Shown one piece after another: positions 26,958 to 35,024 of a DNA stretch of 37,137 nt. Positions within the stretch are counted from its first letter, which is position 1. Every line of letters starts with the position of its first letter. Origin of the DNA: Candidatus Obscuribacterales bacterium (lineage in GTDB: Bacteria; Cyanobacteriota; Vampirovibrionia; Obscuribacterales; Obscuribacteraceae); the NCBI GenBank assembly GCA_019746975.1, contig JAIERK010000164.1, positions 1-37,137 on the forward strand, read 5' to 3'. Below the pieces are notes generated by a model. That model was not told the origin of the DNA. It did not search any database and was given only the letters and a program-made list of their open reading frames with translations. The translations under genes and the position numbers were made by a program.

Positions 26958-28400
26958 ATGAAGCTCAGAACCAGAGGATATCTATTTATCGGATTGCCAC
27001 TCGCATTTCAAATATTGATTACTGCGGGTTTGTTTATAAACATAGTGACGCTAGAGCAAAGGATTGAGAAGGAGGCCTTAGCAAGACGAGGTATCGGCTT
27101 AGCCAGCCAGATATCAGAGCTGGCATTCGATGCAGTTGCGAGAATCGCGACGCTGAGATACTCCGACGTTGACACCAGCAATCGGGCGGTACAGAAAGTT
27201 TTGCTAAATTGTGAGGCGTTGCTCAAAGAGCTCAGACAAGTTCCCGAAAAAGACCCGACATTGAAGGAGCCGATAGACGAGTACGCAAACGCATCTCAGC
27301 ACATGCTCGAAATCATATGGGATAGGCTCGGATCCAGACAAGCGAATGACACGGACACATTGTTCAGAGTCTGGCATGAATATGACTATGACTTCGACTT
27401 TCTAATCACCTTCCGCAATACCACCAGAGCCAGAGAGATTCTACGAAGCAAACTCACGGCAGCAATCGGCACCACCAGCAGTGCCAGAGAGCAAGAACGA
27501 CTGCGAGTGTTTCTAGTCACGGCGCTCGCTATCAACGTAGCACTCGCATTCGCTCTCGCCTCGTTATATAGCAGCGCAACAGTCAATAAACTCAATCTCC
27601 TTCTAGGTAACGTAAAAGCTTTTTCAAAGGGCTATCTGGATATGAAAACGGTGCCTGGCAACGACGAGATAAGCACGCTCAACGAACAGTTCAAAGAGAT
27701 GGCTCTGGAGCGCCTCACAGCAGAACGAGAACGAGGGGCTGTTCTTCAGGCCGTCAGTCACGATATACGCGGTCCCATAGGAGCGATCAACATAGGACTC
27801 GAGCATCTCAATCTCGCGCATGAGACTATGCCTACTGAAGATATGAAGCGTCGATTGAAGAGACTATCCGCAGAAACCCGGCGCTTGGTGGATCTTTGCA
27901 ACACGTTCCTCGACTTGGAAAGCATCGAGAACGACAAACTGAAACTGGATTTGCAGGATCATAATGTTTTGCTGCTCCTCGAGAATGCAAGAGAATGCAT
28001 CGAAGAATTTGCAGCATCGACCGGCAAAGAAATTGAACTCGTATGCGATCCTGATTTGCAGCTTACTTGCGATCAAGACCGGCTGATGCAGATTCTGGTA
28101 AATCTACTTTCCAATGCCGTTAAGTTCACTCCGGATAATTCGACCATTACATTGATTGGTTCACGCCCCGATTCAGGTGGTATTACCATCAGTGTGCAGG
28201 ATCAAGGTCCTGGAATACCGGAGAACGAGGCGAAGCTCCTTTTCGAGAAATTCTCGCAGCTCGATAGCACCCGCGGATCAGGCGGAAGCGGGCTTGGTCT
28301 CTGGATCTGCAAACGTCTGGCCGAACTTCACGGAGCCAAGATCACCTGCGCGTCTACTGTCGGGAAGGGGACAACCTTTTCTATAGACTTCCCAGCCTAG
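26958..28400 (+). CDS. Membrane sensor histidine kinase (HAMP-HisKA-HATPase)
   Basis: ATG 26958 (480 aa) has GAGG five nt upstream; a TTG at 26883 would add 25 residues without support. The first membrane segment is FIGLPLAFQILITAGLFINIV. A helical sensor region of ~165 residues follows, resembling CHASE3-type helices, then a second membrane segment (VFLVTALAINVALAFALASLY) and a HAMP-like linker. The H-box is VSHDIRGPIGAIN with the phospho-accepting His at 268. The ATPase domain shows the N-box (ILVNLLSNAVKFTP), G1 (DQGPGIPEN), F-box (LFEKFSQLD) and G2 (GSGLGLWICK). It is a complete kinase. It converges on an OmpR-type regulator 59 nt away, its likely partner. Signal unknown. Confidence 0.93.
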   Translation: MKLRTRGYLFIGLPLAFQILITAGLFINIVTLEQRIEKEALARRGIGLASQISELAFDAVARIATLRYSDVDTSNRAVQKVLLNCEALLKELRQVPEKDPTLKEPIDEYANASQHMLEIIWDRLGSRQANDTDTLFRVWHEYDYDFDFLITFRNTTRAREILRSKLTAAIGTTSSAREQERLRVFLVTALAINVALAFALASLYSSATVNKLNLLLGNVKAFSKGYLDMKTVPGNDEISTLNEQFKEMALERLTAERERGAVLQAVSHDIRGPIGAINIGLEHLNLAHETMPTEDMKRRLKRLSAETRRLVDLCNTFLDLESIENDKLKLDLQDHNVLLLLENARECIEEFAASTGKEIELVCDPDLQLTCDQDRLMQILVNLLSNAVKFTPDNSTITLIGSRPDSGGITISVQDQGPGIPENEAKLLFEKFSQLDSTRGSGGSGLGLWICKRLAELHGAKITCASTVGKGTTFSIDFPA

Positions 28401-28459
28401 AGTTTCTCCGATCGATTGGGTTAGAGATCTCAAAATCCCAGAGTGCTTCGCTCGACCGA

Positions 28460-29134
28460 CTAGGACTTCTTCAGCGAGTATCCGAGGCTATGGTGCGTCG
28501 CGATAGTTACGGACGAGCCATAATTTTCCAACTTGGATCTCAGTCGCTGTACGTACTTGCGAATATTCTCGGAGGTCGTCTCTGAGTCGGTCGGCCACAC
28601 GCGCTGAATAATCACATCTGATGAAAAAATTGTATCTGGGTTTTTCACGAAGAAAAGCAAAATCTCGAATTCTTTCGGAGTCAGAGGTATCGATCTATCG
28701 CCGTACCTCGCAGTCCGTTCTGACTCGCAGATCACAAGATCTCCAGCCTGAATTCGGTCCTCGACATAGGCAGCCGGACGACGGAGAAGTGCCTTGACTC
28801 TAGCCGCCAACTCTCTTTGCTGAAATGGTTTTGTCAGGTAGTCGTCGGCACCGCTCTCAAAGCCGAGCTCTTTGTTATCGATGGTCGACTTGCCCGTCAA
28901 CATCAGGACTGGAGTTGCTAGGCCTCGCTTGCGATTACGAGCAAGAACTTCGACACCCGCTCCATCTGGAAGCTCCCAATCGAGCACAATCAGATCGTAA
29001 GAAGTTACCGCCAGGAAATTGTCGGCATCGGCGCAGTTGAACACTCGATCAACCGAATAGCCAAGGTCGGCGAACCAGTCGGCGAGGATCTGATTCTGAA
29101 GGTCATCATCTTCTACAATCAATACTTTAATCAT
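28460..29134 (-). CDS. OmpR/PhoB-family response regulator
   Basis: A 224-aa protein with an N-terminal receiver domain and a C-terminal winged-helix DNA-binding domain. Receiver residues: acidic pocket VEDDD (8-10), phospho-acceptor D52 in IVLDWELPDG, T80 in LMLTGKS, and K102 in LTKPF. The effector domain shows IPLTPKEFEILLFFVKNPDTIF and VWPTDSETTSENIRKYVQRLRSKL, then the typical wing and a C-terminal GYSL. It regulates transcription when phosphorylated, most simply by the convergent kinase at 26958-28400. Its upstream region is shared with otsA, so otsA is a candidate target (inference). Confidence 0.95.
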   Translation of the reverse strand: MIKVLIVEDDDLQNQILADWFADLGYSVDRVFNCADADNFLAVTSYDLIVLDWELPDGAGVEVLARNRKRGLATPVLMLTGKSTIDNKELGFESGADDYLTKPFQQRELAARVKALLRRPAAYVEDRIQAGDLVICESERTARYGDRSIPLTPKEFEILLFFVKNPDTIFSSDVIIQRVWPTDSETTSENIRKYVQRLRSKLENYGSSVTIATHHSLGYSLKKS

Positions 29135-29732
29135 AGGTCTCTAGATTTCCCGATGCCGCATGCACTCGTTGCGCTGACAACCGGGTGGGGACAATGACTA
29201 TTTCACCAGATATAGTGCAAAGCAGCAACAGGGAATGATGTAATTCTACTCGCATATGTTGAACAGCGTCCGAATCTATTGATGGGAAGCCGGTTTTCAC
29301 CATAAATTTGATTGGTGACTCAAATGCGAATTAGTTTCTATATTCGAAAAAGAATTGCCGCGCACACATGGGTGCAACCACTATATTTCTGGGGTAGCCT
29401 CTGCGGCAATCCCCAAAGCGTCCATAAGTTCGTAAAACCCGCACACAAACTAACTTTCAACACTCGCCTCCCCGCTGAAGTAACATTACCTTAACTTTGC
29501 AGGAAATGCTGTTTTCATTACTTGATTACCGAATCAATATCCATTACCTTTATATAGATTTGTCATCTAAAATATAACGGCGTCTTTTCCGCGGGTGTAT
29601 TTTTTTCTGACAGCAGCACTGGTCGCTGCTGTGAGGCGATTTCGTGTGCGACCGAATCTGCATCCAACGAATGAATTCTTTTAACCACAAGCTTTGCCCA
29701 CAAGATTCCGACACGAGGATCAAAAGAGATCA
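29135..29732. promoter_or_regulatory. Divergent regulatory region of the response regulator and otsA
   Basis: A nearly 600-nt AT-rich noncoding gap, the longest promoter-like region in this part of the window. No credible gene is seen in it. It holds the long hairpin at 29610-29632 listed separately and several T-tracts (for example 29599-29606). A TATAAC at 29573-29578 is a possible -10 for otsA but lacks a good -35. Confidence 0.4.
29610..29632 (+). promoter_or_regulatory. 8-bp perfect inverted repeat in the otsA leader
   Basis: ACAGCAGC at 29610-29617 and GCTGCTGT at 29625-29632 form a perfect 8-bp stem around a 7-nt loop, about 100 nt before the otsA start. A T-run lies just before it, and none after it, so it is not a plus-strand terminator. 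It could be an operator or a leader RNA hairpin. Confidence 0.5.
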
Positions 29733-31178
29733 ATGGTCATTCCCACGCATTCGCTCCCACTTCTAACGCCTGTCTCAACTGAAGAGATCGCCAATCTCGA
29801 CATCCATCTCCCCACCTTAAAAGTAGTCTCTTACAGCGGTCCCGGCGACACTGGGGGTGTTGCGACAAGCCTTGAGCCTATAGTCAAGCGTCTTGGCACG
29901 AAGGTCCACTGGTTCTCAGTAGAGCAGAATGGCTCGAGCTCCTCGGACGAGGCCAATGGCACAGCCCACCTGCCTTCAATTGGCACGGGATTCGAGTTTT
30001 ATTCGACCAAAATTCCCAAGAGGATTGTTGACGGTCACCTCAGGACTTCCCTCCGCTACCTCTGGCCGATGCTGCATGGTATGGTGCAGAATGCAGTATT
30101 CGATGTGGAAGATTGGAAGGCCTATAGACAGCTTTGCGCACGGGTAGCTTCTGAATCGCAATCGGTTCTGTCCCAAAGCTTTCCGACCCTATGCTGGCTA
30201 CATGATTATCAACTGGCGCTGTGCGCTCCGCTTATCGCGCTCGAATTGGGTACCATCGTCTGTCAGTTCTGGCACGTGCCATTTCCCGAAGCCGATGTGA
30301 TGGCAGCACAACCAATCGCCAGAGAGCTTGTCGAAGCGTTGTTGTACAACCGCGTACTCGGCTTCCACACGGCCGAGTACGCCCACAATTTCCTGGAGAC
30401 CGTGGAGAAACTTCTGCCGTCGGCTCAGGTCGATCATATGCGTTTGATCGTCAACTACGCCGGTCGCAACACGAAGGTTACTGTCATGCCCCTGGGCATC
30501 GATGTTGCGAAGTGGCATCGGCTGACCAAGCTTTCCAGACCAATGGCGGAAGCGTTGGCTGTCAAACATAGGCTGGCCAATCAAATCATTCTGGGTATCG
30601 ACAGATTGGACTACACCAAAGGGGTGCTCGAAAAGCTCGTGGGTCTCGAGCACTATCTATCGAGCGCAAAAGAGATGCACCGGCGATTCCATTATGTACA
30701 AATCTCGCAGCCGGCTCAGTCGCAAGAAGCAGCGTTCAATTGCTACACCGAAAAGGTCAAACAGAAAATTGTCGAGATCAACCAGAAGTTTTCGCTAGAT
30801 GGTTGGCAGCCTATCGTGCACTTCGAGACGCATCTCAACCAGAAAGAGTTAGCCGCCTGGTATCAAGCAGCAGACGTAATGGTGGTCAATTCCGTGAGAG
30901 ATGGATTGAACCTGATTGCAAAAGAGTATGTAGCCTGCCGTCAAGACGAACAAGGCGTCCTAATTCTGAGCGATCGGGCGGGCTGTGTTGCCGAGCTGGG
31001 ACAGGGCGCCCTCCTCGTCAATCCCAACTCAAAGGAAGCATTTTCAGAAGCTCTCGCCAATGCCCTCTCCATGGGCGTGGAAGAGAAGCGCCGACGGATG
31101 ACGAGCATGCGACACGTTATCGGCTGGAATCAGCTCCACGATTGGGCTCTGGGATTCCTCAGACAATCGCTGTCCTGA
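29733..31178 (+). CDS. otsA: Trehalose-6-phosphate synthase (GT20 glycosyltransferase)
   Basis: ATG 29733 gives 481 aa, the usual length for OtsA; a TTG at 29694 would add 13 residues. The enzyme transfers glucose from a nucleotide sugar to glucose-6-phosphate. Motifs: GPGDTGGVAT (N-terminal Gly-rich donor loop), WLHDYQLAL, FWHVPFPEADV, NRVLGFHTAEYAHNFL, MPLGIDVAKW, GIDRLDYTKGVLEKL, and RDGLNLIAKEYVACR followed by LSDRAGCVAELGQGALLVNP. These cover the GT20 signature residues. No otsB phosphatase is adjacent. Related GT20 enzymes make glucosylglycerol-phosphate in cyanobacteria, so the acceptor is not certain. It likely supports osmotic or desiccation tolerance. Confidence 0.9.
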   Translation: MVIPTHSLPLLTPVSTEEIANLDIHLPTLKVVSYSGPGDTGGVATSLEPIVKRLGTKVHWFSVEQNGSSSSDEANGTAHLPSIGTGFEFYSTKIPKRIVDGHLRTSLRYLWPMLHGMVQNAVFDVEDWKAYRQLCARVASESQSVLSQSFPTLCWLHDYQLALCAPLIALELGTIVCQFWHVPFPEADVMAAQPIARELVEALLYNRVLGFHTAEYAHNFLETVEKLLPSAQVDHMRLIVNYAGRNTKVTVMPLGIDVAKWHRLTKLSRPMAEALAVKHRLANQIILGIDRLDYTKGVLEKLVGLEHYLSSAKEMHRRFHYVQISQPAQSQEAAFNCYTEKVKQKIVEINQKFSLDGWQPIVHFETHLNQKELAAWYQAADVMVVNSVRDGLNLIAKEYVACRQDEQGVLILSDRAGCVAELGQGALLVNPNSKEAFSEALANALSMGVEEKRRRMTSMRHVIGWNQLHDWALGFLRQSLS

Positions 31179-31448
31179 GACAAGCTATCACCCAATTGGT
31201 TAACTGTCTCCATGATGGTGATCAAAACTCAAAACGCGCTCTGCGCCTGGCGCGGATGGCTATCTGATGAAAGACACCAAGACGGAAGATTTTCTGTTAG
31301 CACTATATATGGTTGCGAATGGGGCCTGCTGGTCGGAAGATTCGATCGCCCGGAAAGCAATCAGTCACATCTCGCCGAGAATGAGGTTTCCGAAATCAGT
31401 CGTTCACAGATCTCGAATACAGTATCGTAACGTTTGGTTGTATCCAAC

Positions 31449-32015
31449 TTACCACTTCAGCAAATTGAATTTGTTCATGTCTACTGTGGACATGTTTCTG
31501 TAGACGGCGAGCACGATAGCGAGACCGACTGCAGCTTCCGCTGCCGCGACCGTAAGAATAAAAATGGCAAACAGTTGACCCTTTACTTGAACTGGATCGA
31601 CAAAACGTGAGAAGGCAATCAGGTTGATGTTGACTGCATTCAGCATGAGTTCGATCGACATGAGAACTCTAACCGCATTTCGCGACTTGATCATGCCATA
31701 CATCCCGATGCCGAACAGCAACGCACTCAGACTGAGATATCGAACCAAAGCATCCTGCGGCGCTGTCAGCACGATGAAAGATCCGATGGCACCGCCCGCG
31801 ATGACACCAGGCGTGCGAGCACCGATACCTATAAAGAAGAGTCCCAATCCGACAATTCCGAAAAACATGCCGATATCGTAGTAGTTGTTGATGATTACAT
31901 CGCGAGTAGCAGGATTGGAGAGAAATCCGAGAAATGCGCAGATGGTCAGAAATACCAGACCACCATACAGAAAGTCTTTGCCAATCGTTGATTTCATGAA
32001 TCCCTGGTCTTGCAT
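31449..32015 (-). CDS. nuoK: NADH-quinone oxidoreductase subunit K with N-terminal extension
   Basis: A 188-aa protein, nearly twice the usual ~100 aa. The NuoK core occupies the last ~95 residues: YLSLSALLFGIGMYGMIKSRNAVRVLMSIELMLNAVNINLIAF and FILTVAAAEAAVGLAIVLAVYR, with the conserved membrane Glu residues (SIELMLN and AAAEAAVG). The first ~90 residues hold about three further membrane segments (FLYGGLVFLTICAFLGFLS; IGMFFGIVGLGLFFIGIGA; VIAGGAIGSFIVL) not typical of the family. A GGAGA lies five to six nt before the ATG. It is 9 nt after nuoJ and is the last nuo gene here. NuoK forms part of the proton channel. Confidence 0.88.
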   Translation of the reverse strand: MQDQGFMKSTIGKDFLYGGLVFLTICAFLGFLSNPATRDVIINNYYDIGMFFGIVGLGLFFIGIGARTPGVIAGGAIGSFIVLTAPQDALVRYLSLSALLFGIGMYGMIKSRNAVRVLMSIELMLNAVNINLIAFSRFVDPVQVKGQLFAIFILTVAAAEAAVGLAIVLAVYRNMSTVDMNKFNLLKW

Positions 32016-32024
32016 TTTTATCTC

Positions 32025-32636
32025 CTAATCCTCGGCACTCTCGATTGCGGGCTGACGTTTTTCAGCCTTGGCAAGCATAATCGCACCTATGAGCGCGGCT
32101 AACAAAAGTACTGAAGCAAATTCAAATGGCAGCGAATAAACAGTTGTAAGAGCCTCGCCAAGCACTTTCACATTATCTGTGGAAACTTTCTCGGTAACCG
32201 GTGTCCAGCTTTCAGAACGGATAGCCAAGTAGATCGTGAAGAACGAAAAGACTGCGACAAAGGCCGGGGTTCCCTGTTGAAGGCGTTGAATAAACTGAAC
32301 GGCGCCGGTTTCTTGTGAAAATTCGTCGCCCTCTGTGATAACTGCTTCCCTTTCAGAGCGCGGGTTGGTCAACATCAGCGCAATGACAACAACAAGAGTT
32401 ATTCCAACTGCGTAAATCATCACTTGCGCAAGCGCCAGAAATTGCGCCTGCAGCATTAGGAAAAGACCTGATATAGCGCCAAACACGCCGATCAGAATGA
32501 AACCGCTACGAATAATGTTTCTATCCGAAATAACGCCGACAGAAAGGGAGATTGCGAGTATGGCAATGACGTAGAAGAGAGCGGTCTCTGCATCCGCAGA
32601 ACTGACATAGTCCTTTAAGATCATGTATTGGTCCAT
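32025..32636 (-). CDS. nuoJ: NADH-quinone oxidoreductase subunit J
   Basis: A 203-aa membrane protein of usual NuoJ/NdhG length with five hydrophobic segments. These include LFYVIAILAISLSVGVISDRNIIRSGFILIGVFGAISGLFLML and the conserved AQVMIYAVGITLVVVIALMLT (TM3, with Tyr and Gly forming the pi-bulge region). The last membrane segment is FEFASVLLLAALIGAIMLAK. It sits between nuoI (6-nt gap) and nuoK (9-nt gap). Family knowledge: TM3 of NuoJ couples quinone reduction to proton pumping. Confidence 0.93.
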   Translation of the reverse strand: MDQYMILKDYVSSADAETALFYVIAILAISLSVGVISDRNIIRSGFILIGVFGAISGLFLMLQAQFLALAQVMIYAVGITLVVVIALMLTNPRSEREAVITEGDEFSQETGAVQFIQRLQQGTPAFVAVFSFFTIYLAIRSESWTPVTEKVSTDNVKVLGEALTTVYSLPFEFASVLLLAALIGAIMLAKAEKRQPAIESAED

Positions 32637-32642
32637 TGCAGA

Positions 32643-33536
32643 TTACCCTTCCTTCTTATCAGCATCGGCGCCTTGTTCGGGAGCCTTTTCCTTCTCAGCC
32701 TCTTTGACTTCGGGTGAGGCAGTTGGTTTTTCTTCCGGCTTAGCGGTGGTATCGCCCACGGTTTTGGCTGGTTCTGTTGATGAGTCTTGTGGTTTGGCTG
32801 CGGCTTCGGCCGGCTTAGCGTCCTCAGCCGGTTTGGTTGCTTCTAATGGAGCGGCTGCAGGTTTCGCAGCTTCTGCAGGAGCGGCAGCTGGCTTCGCGGA
32901 TTCAGCAGGTTTTGCAGCGTCCGCCGCAGCGGCTGCTGGTTTTGCACCTTCTGCAGGAGCTGCTTTCGCGCCAACCGGTGCTGCTTTCGCTCCGGCAGGA
33001 GCGGCCCCTGCAGCCGGAGCGGCGCCAGGAGCTGGTTTCGGAGGCTTCGGTTTGGGCTTCGGCATATCTTTCGCTTCGAAATAGAATGCAGATTCTTCTT
33101 GCGTCAGAGTCAGGCGGCGCAAATCGTACACGAGCGATTCGCGCGTGTAATCAGCCATTTCGAAATCATTGGTATTGATAATGCACGTCGTCGGACAGAC
33201 CTCGGTGCACAAACCACAAAACATGCAAAGTCCGTGATCGATTTTGAAATCGATAAGTTCGAGCTTGTTAGTCTCTGGACTCTTATGTGCGGTAATCTCG
33301 ATACATTTGTCGGGACAGACACGTTCGCACTGCCGACAAGAGATGCAGAGGTGCTCTCCTGTATCTGGATTCACGGATAACGCCAGCCGTCCACGGAAGT
33401 GGGGGGCTATCTGCGACACCGTATCCGGATAAGTTTTTGTGATCGGCTCTCTGAAAGAGTGCATCAGAACGGTTCGCAAACCTTCGCCGATGCGTTTAAA
33501 ACTCTCAAAAGCTCTGCCAATTAAATTGCTACCCAT
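32643..33536 (-). CDS. nuoI: NADH-quinone oxidoreductase subunit I with Ala/Pro/Lys-rich tail
   Basis: ATG 33536 gives 297 aa; a GTG at 33554 is also in frame. The N-terminal ~160 residues are a normal NuoI. Two [4Fe-4S] binding motifs are complete: CISCRQCERVCP and CMFCGLCTEVCP, each with the CxxCxxCxxxCP pattern. The last ~135 residues are unusual: a low-complexity Ala/Pro/Lys/Glu tail (KPKPKPPKPAPGAAPAAG onward). Such tails are known for exposed, disordered linkers. It overlaps nuoH by 8 nt and precedes nuoJ. It relays electrons to cluster N2 near the quinone site. Confidence 0.93.
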   Translation of the reverse strand: MGSNLIGRAFESFKRIGEGLRTVLMHSFREPITKTYPDTVSQIAPHFRGRLALSVNPDTGEHLCISCRQCERVCPDKCIEITAHKSPETNKLELIDFKIDHGLCMFCGLCTEVCPTTCIINTNDFEMADYTRESLVYDLRRLTLTQEESAFYFEAKDMPKPKPKPPKPAPGAAPAAGAAPAGAKAAPVGAKAAPAEGAKPAAAAADAAKPAESAKPAAAPAEAAKPAAAPLEATKPAEDAKPAEAAAKPQDSSTEPAKTVGDTTAKPEEKPTASPEVKEAEKEKAPEQGADADKKEG

Positions 33537-34974
33537 GACACACCACCAGGACACGCGCGAACACTACAACTAAGAACGCAATAAGCGAAAGCGGCACGAG
33601 TCGCTTCCAGCCGAAGTCCATCAACTGGTCGATTCGGAATCTGGGCAATGTGCCGCGAATGAGAATGGCTATAAATACGAAAGTATAAACCTTGAAGATT
33701 ACCCAGAATGCCGCCCAGAAGGTATCGGGGTCAATAAGATGCAGTCCATTTATGAATGGCGACAAGATAGCACCAAGGGACTTTTGGATTGGCTCGAGAG
33801 GCATCTTATTCAGCAGCCATTGCGGTATCGGGTTATCGCCGCCGCCCAAGAACATGACGGTAGCAATACTCGACACGATGAAGAGGTTGGTAAACTCCGC
33901 AAGGAAGAATATTGCAAACTTGATGCCACTGTATTCAGTGTTATATCCGCTGACGAGTTCGCTCTCCGCCTCAGGTAGGTCGAAAGGAATTCTATTGATC
34001 TCAGCGCAAGCTCCAGTCAGATATAAACCAAGTAGGATGAAGGAGCAAAAGATAAGCACTCCCGCACTAATATAGGAAAGGAACTCGAAGGGATAGTACT
34101 GGTGAATAACTTCCTCGAAGGTGGTAGGAGCTGCAACTGGTGTTTCCGTCGGATCGCTCGATTGTTGAGGAGTGATGAGCGGAGTCGTCTCAACTCCGAG
34201 CTTAGTCTGAATTGCCTTGTCGAGACCTCTCAGGGCACCGCCTCCGGCGATATTCCAATTAAGTATCCCGCCATCTTGTTGCTGCGCAATCTTCACGACA
34301 TCAAGTGAGCCGGCCATCAAGCAAACAGTGACCAACGAGAGTACCAATGGAATTTCGTAGCTGATAGCTTGAGCAGCTGCACGAAGTCCGCCGACCAGGG
34401 AATACTTATTGTTGCTCGACCAGCCCGCCATGACCAGTGCCACCACAGGCAGTGAGGCAGCCGCCAATATATAAAAGATACCGGTAGGCAGATTGGTAAT
34501 CTGATAAAGAGAGTGATTGTTGGTAATAGCAGCTAAGAGCGGCAGTGCGCCGAATATCGATGGGGCAAAAAAGATAATCGGTGCCAGCGTGAACATGAAG
34601 GCGTCTGCGCCGCGAGGAGTAATATCTTCTTTGAAGAGCAGCTTGACCGCGTCTGCGGCAGTTTGCAAAAGACCATCCGGACCAACTCTATTGGGACCGA
34701 GGCGTACTGTAAAGAGCGCCAGTGCGCGGCGTTCGTACAGAACCATGAACATGGCGTTAATTGGAATGAATACCATCACGGAGATGATCGGTGTCAACGC
34801 CCTCAGAGTCTCTGCGGTGGCGGTCATCGCCATTGACGGGCTGCCTTGCTCGAGAAGCATCGGAAGAAGCACTCCGACCGCCCAGCTCACCAACCAGACT
34901 GGCAGGAAGATCGCGCAAATCCAAAAACAGATTATGAATAGTAACTTTCCGATTTCAGGTGCGTTGGGAATCAT
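33529..34974 (-). CDS. nuoH: NADH-quinone oxidoreductase subunit H with loop insertion
   Basis: A 481-aa protein, longer than usual (~330-370 aa). Conserved NuoH elements: ERRALALFTVRLGPNRVGPDGLLQTAADAVKLLFKED, then INRIPFDLPEAESELVSGYNTEYSGIKFA (quinone-chamber loop with the key acidic residues). The C-terminal FRIDQLMDFGWKRLVPLSL stretch is also typical. An insertion of ~60 residues (near ILNWNIAGGG to the Pro/Thr/Gln-rich PQQSSDPTETPVAAP) precedes the conserved PFDLPEAE loop. A second shorter insertion lies near WLLNKMPLEPIQKSL. It follows nuoD after 50 nt and overlaps nuoI by 8 nt. It forms the membrane part of the quinone site. Confidence 0.93.
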   Translation of the reverse strand: MIPNAPEIGKLLFIICFWICAIFLPVWLVSWAVGVLLPMLLEQGSPSMAMTATAETLRALTPIISVMVFIPINAMFMVLYERRALALFTVRLGPNRVGPDGLLQTAADAVKLLFKEDITPRGADAFMFTLAPIIFFAPSIFGALPLLAAITNNHSLYQITNLPTGIFYILAAASLPVVALVMAGWSSNNKYSLVGGLRAAAQAISYEIPLVLSLVTVCLMAGSLDVVKIAQQQDGGILNWNIAGGGALRGLDKAIQTKLGVETTPLITPQQSSDPTETPVAAPTTFEEVIHQYYPFEFLSYISAGVLIFCSFILLGLYLTGACAEINRIPFDLPEAESELVSGYNTEYSGIKFAIFFLAEFTNLFIVSSIATVMFLGGGDNPIPQWLLNKMPLEPIQKSLGAILSPFINGLHLIDPDTFWAAFWVIFKVYTFVFIAILIRGTLPRFRIDQLMDFGWKRLVPLSLIAFLVVVFARVLVVCHG

Positions 34975-35024
34975 TTCTCTTTCTTCTCTTTGTCTTCCTG
35001 TTTATCTCTCGAATCAGCCGATGT

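Noticed and set aside
29312..29494. 60-codon plus-strand frame in the otsA/regulator gap
   Set aside because: Poor composition, no ribosome-binding site, and lies in an AT-rich divergent promoter region.
31235..31254. GC-rich inverted repeat CGCGC/GCGCG between otsA and nuoK as a terminator
   Set aside because: Only a 5-bp stem with a 10-nt loop and no T-run on either strand.
31267..31503. 78-codon plus-strand frame between otsA and nuoK
   Set aside because: It overlaps the 3' end of nuoK by 55 nt, has no clear ribosome-binding site, and resembles no family.
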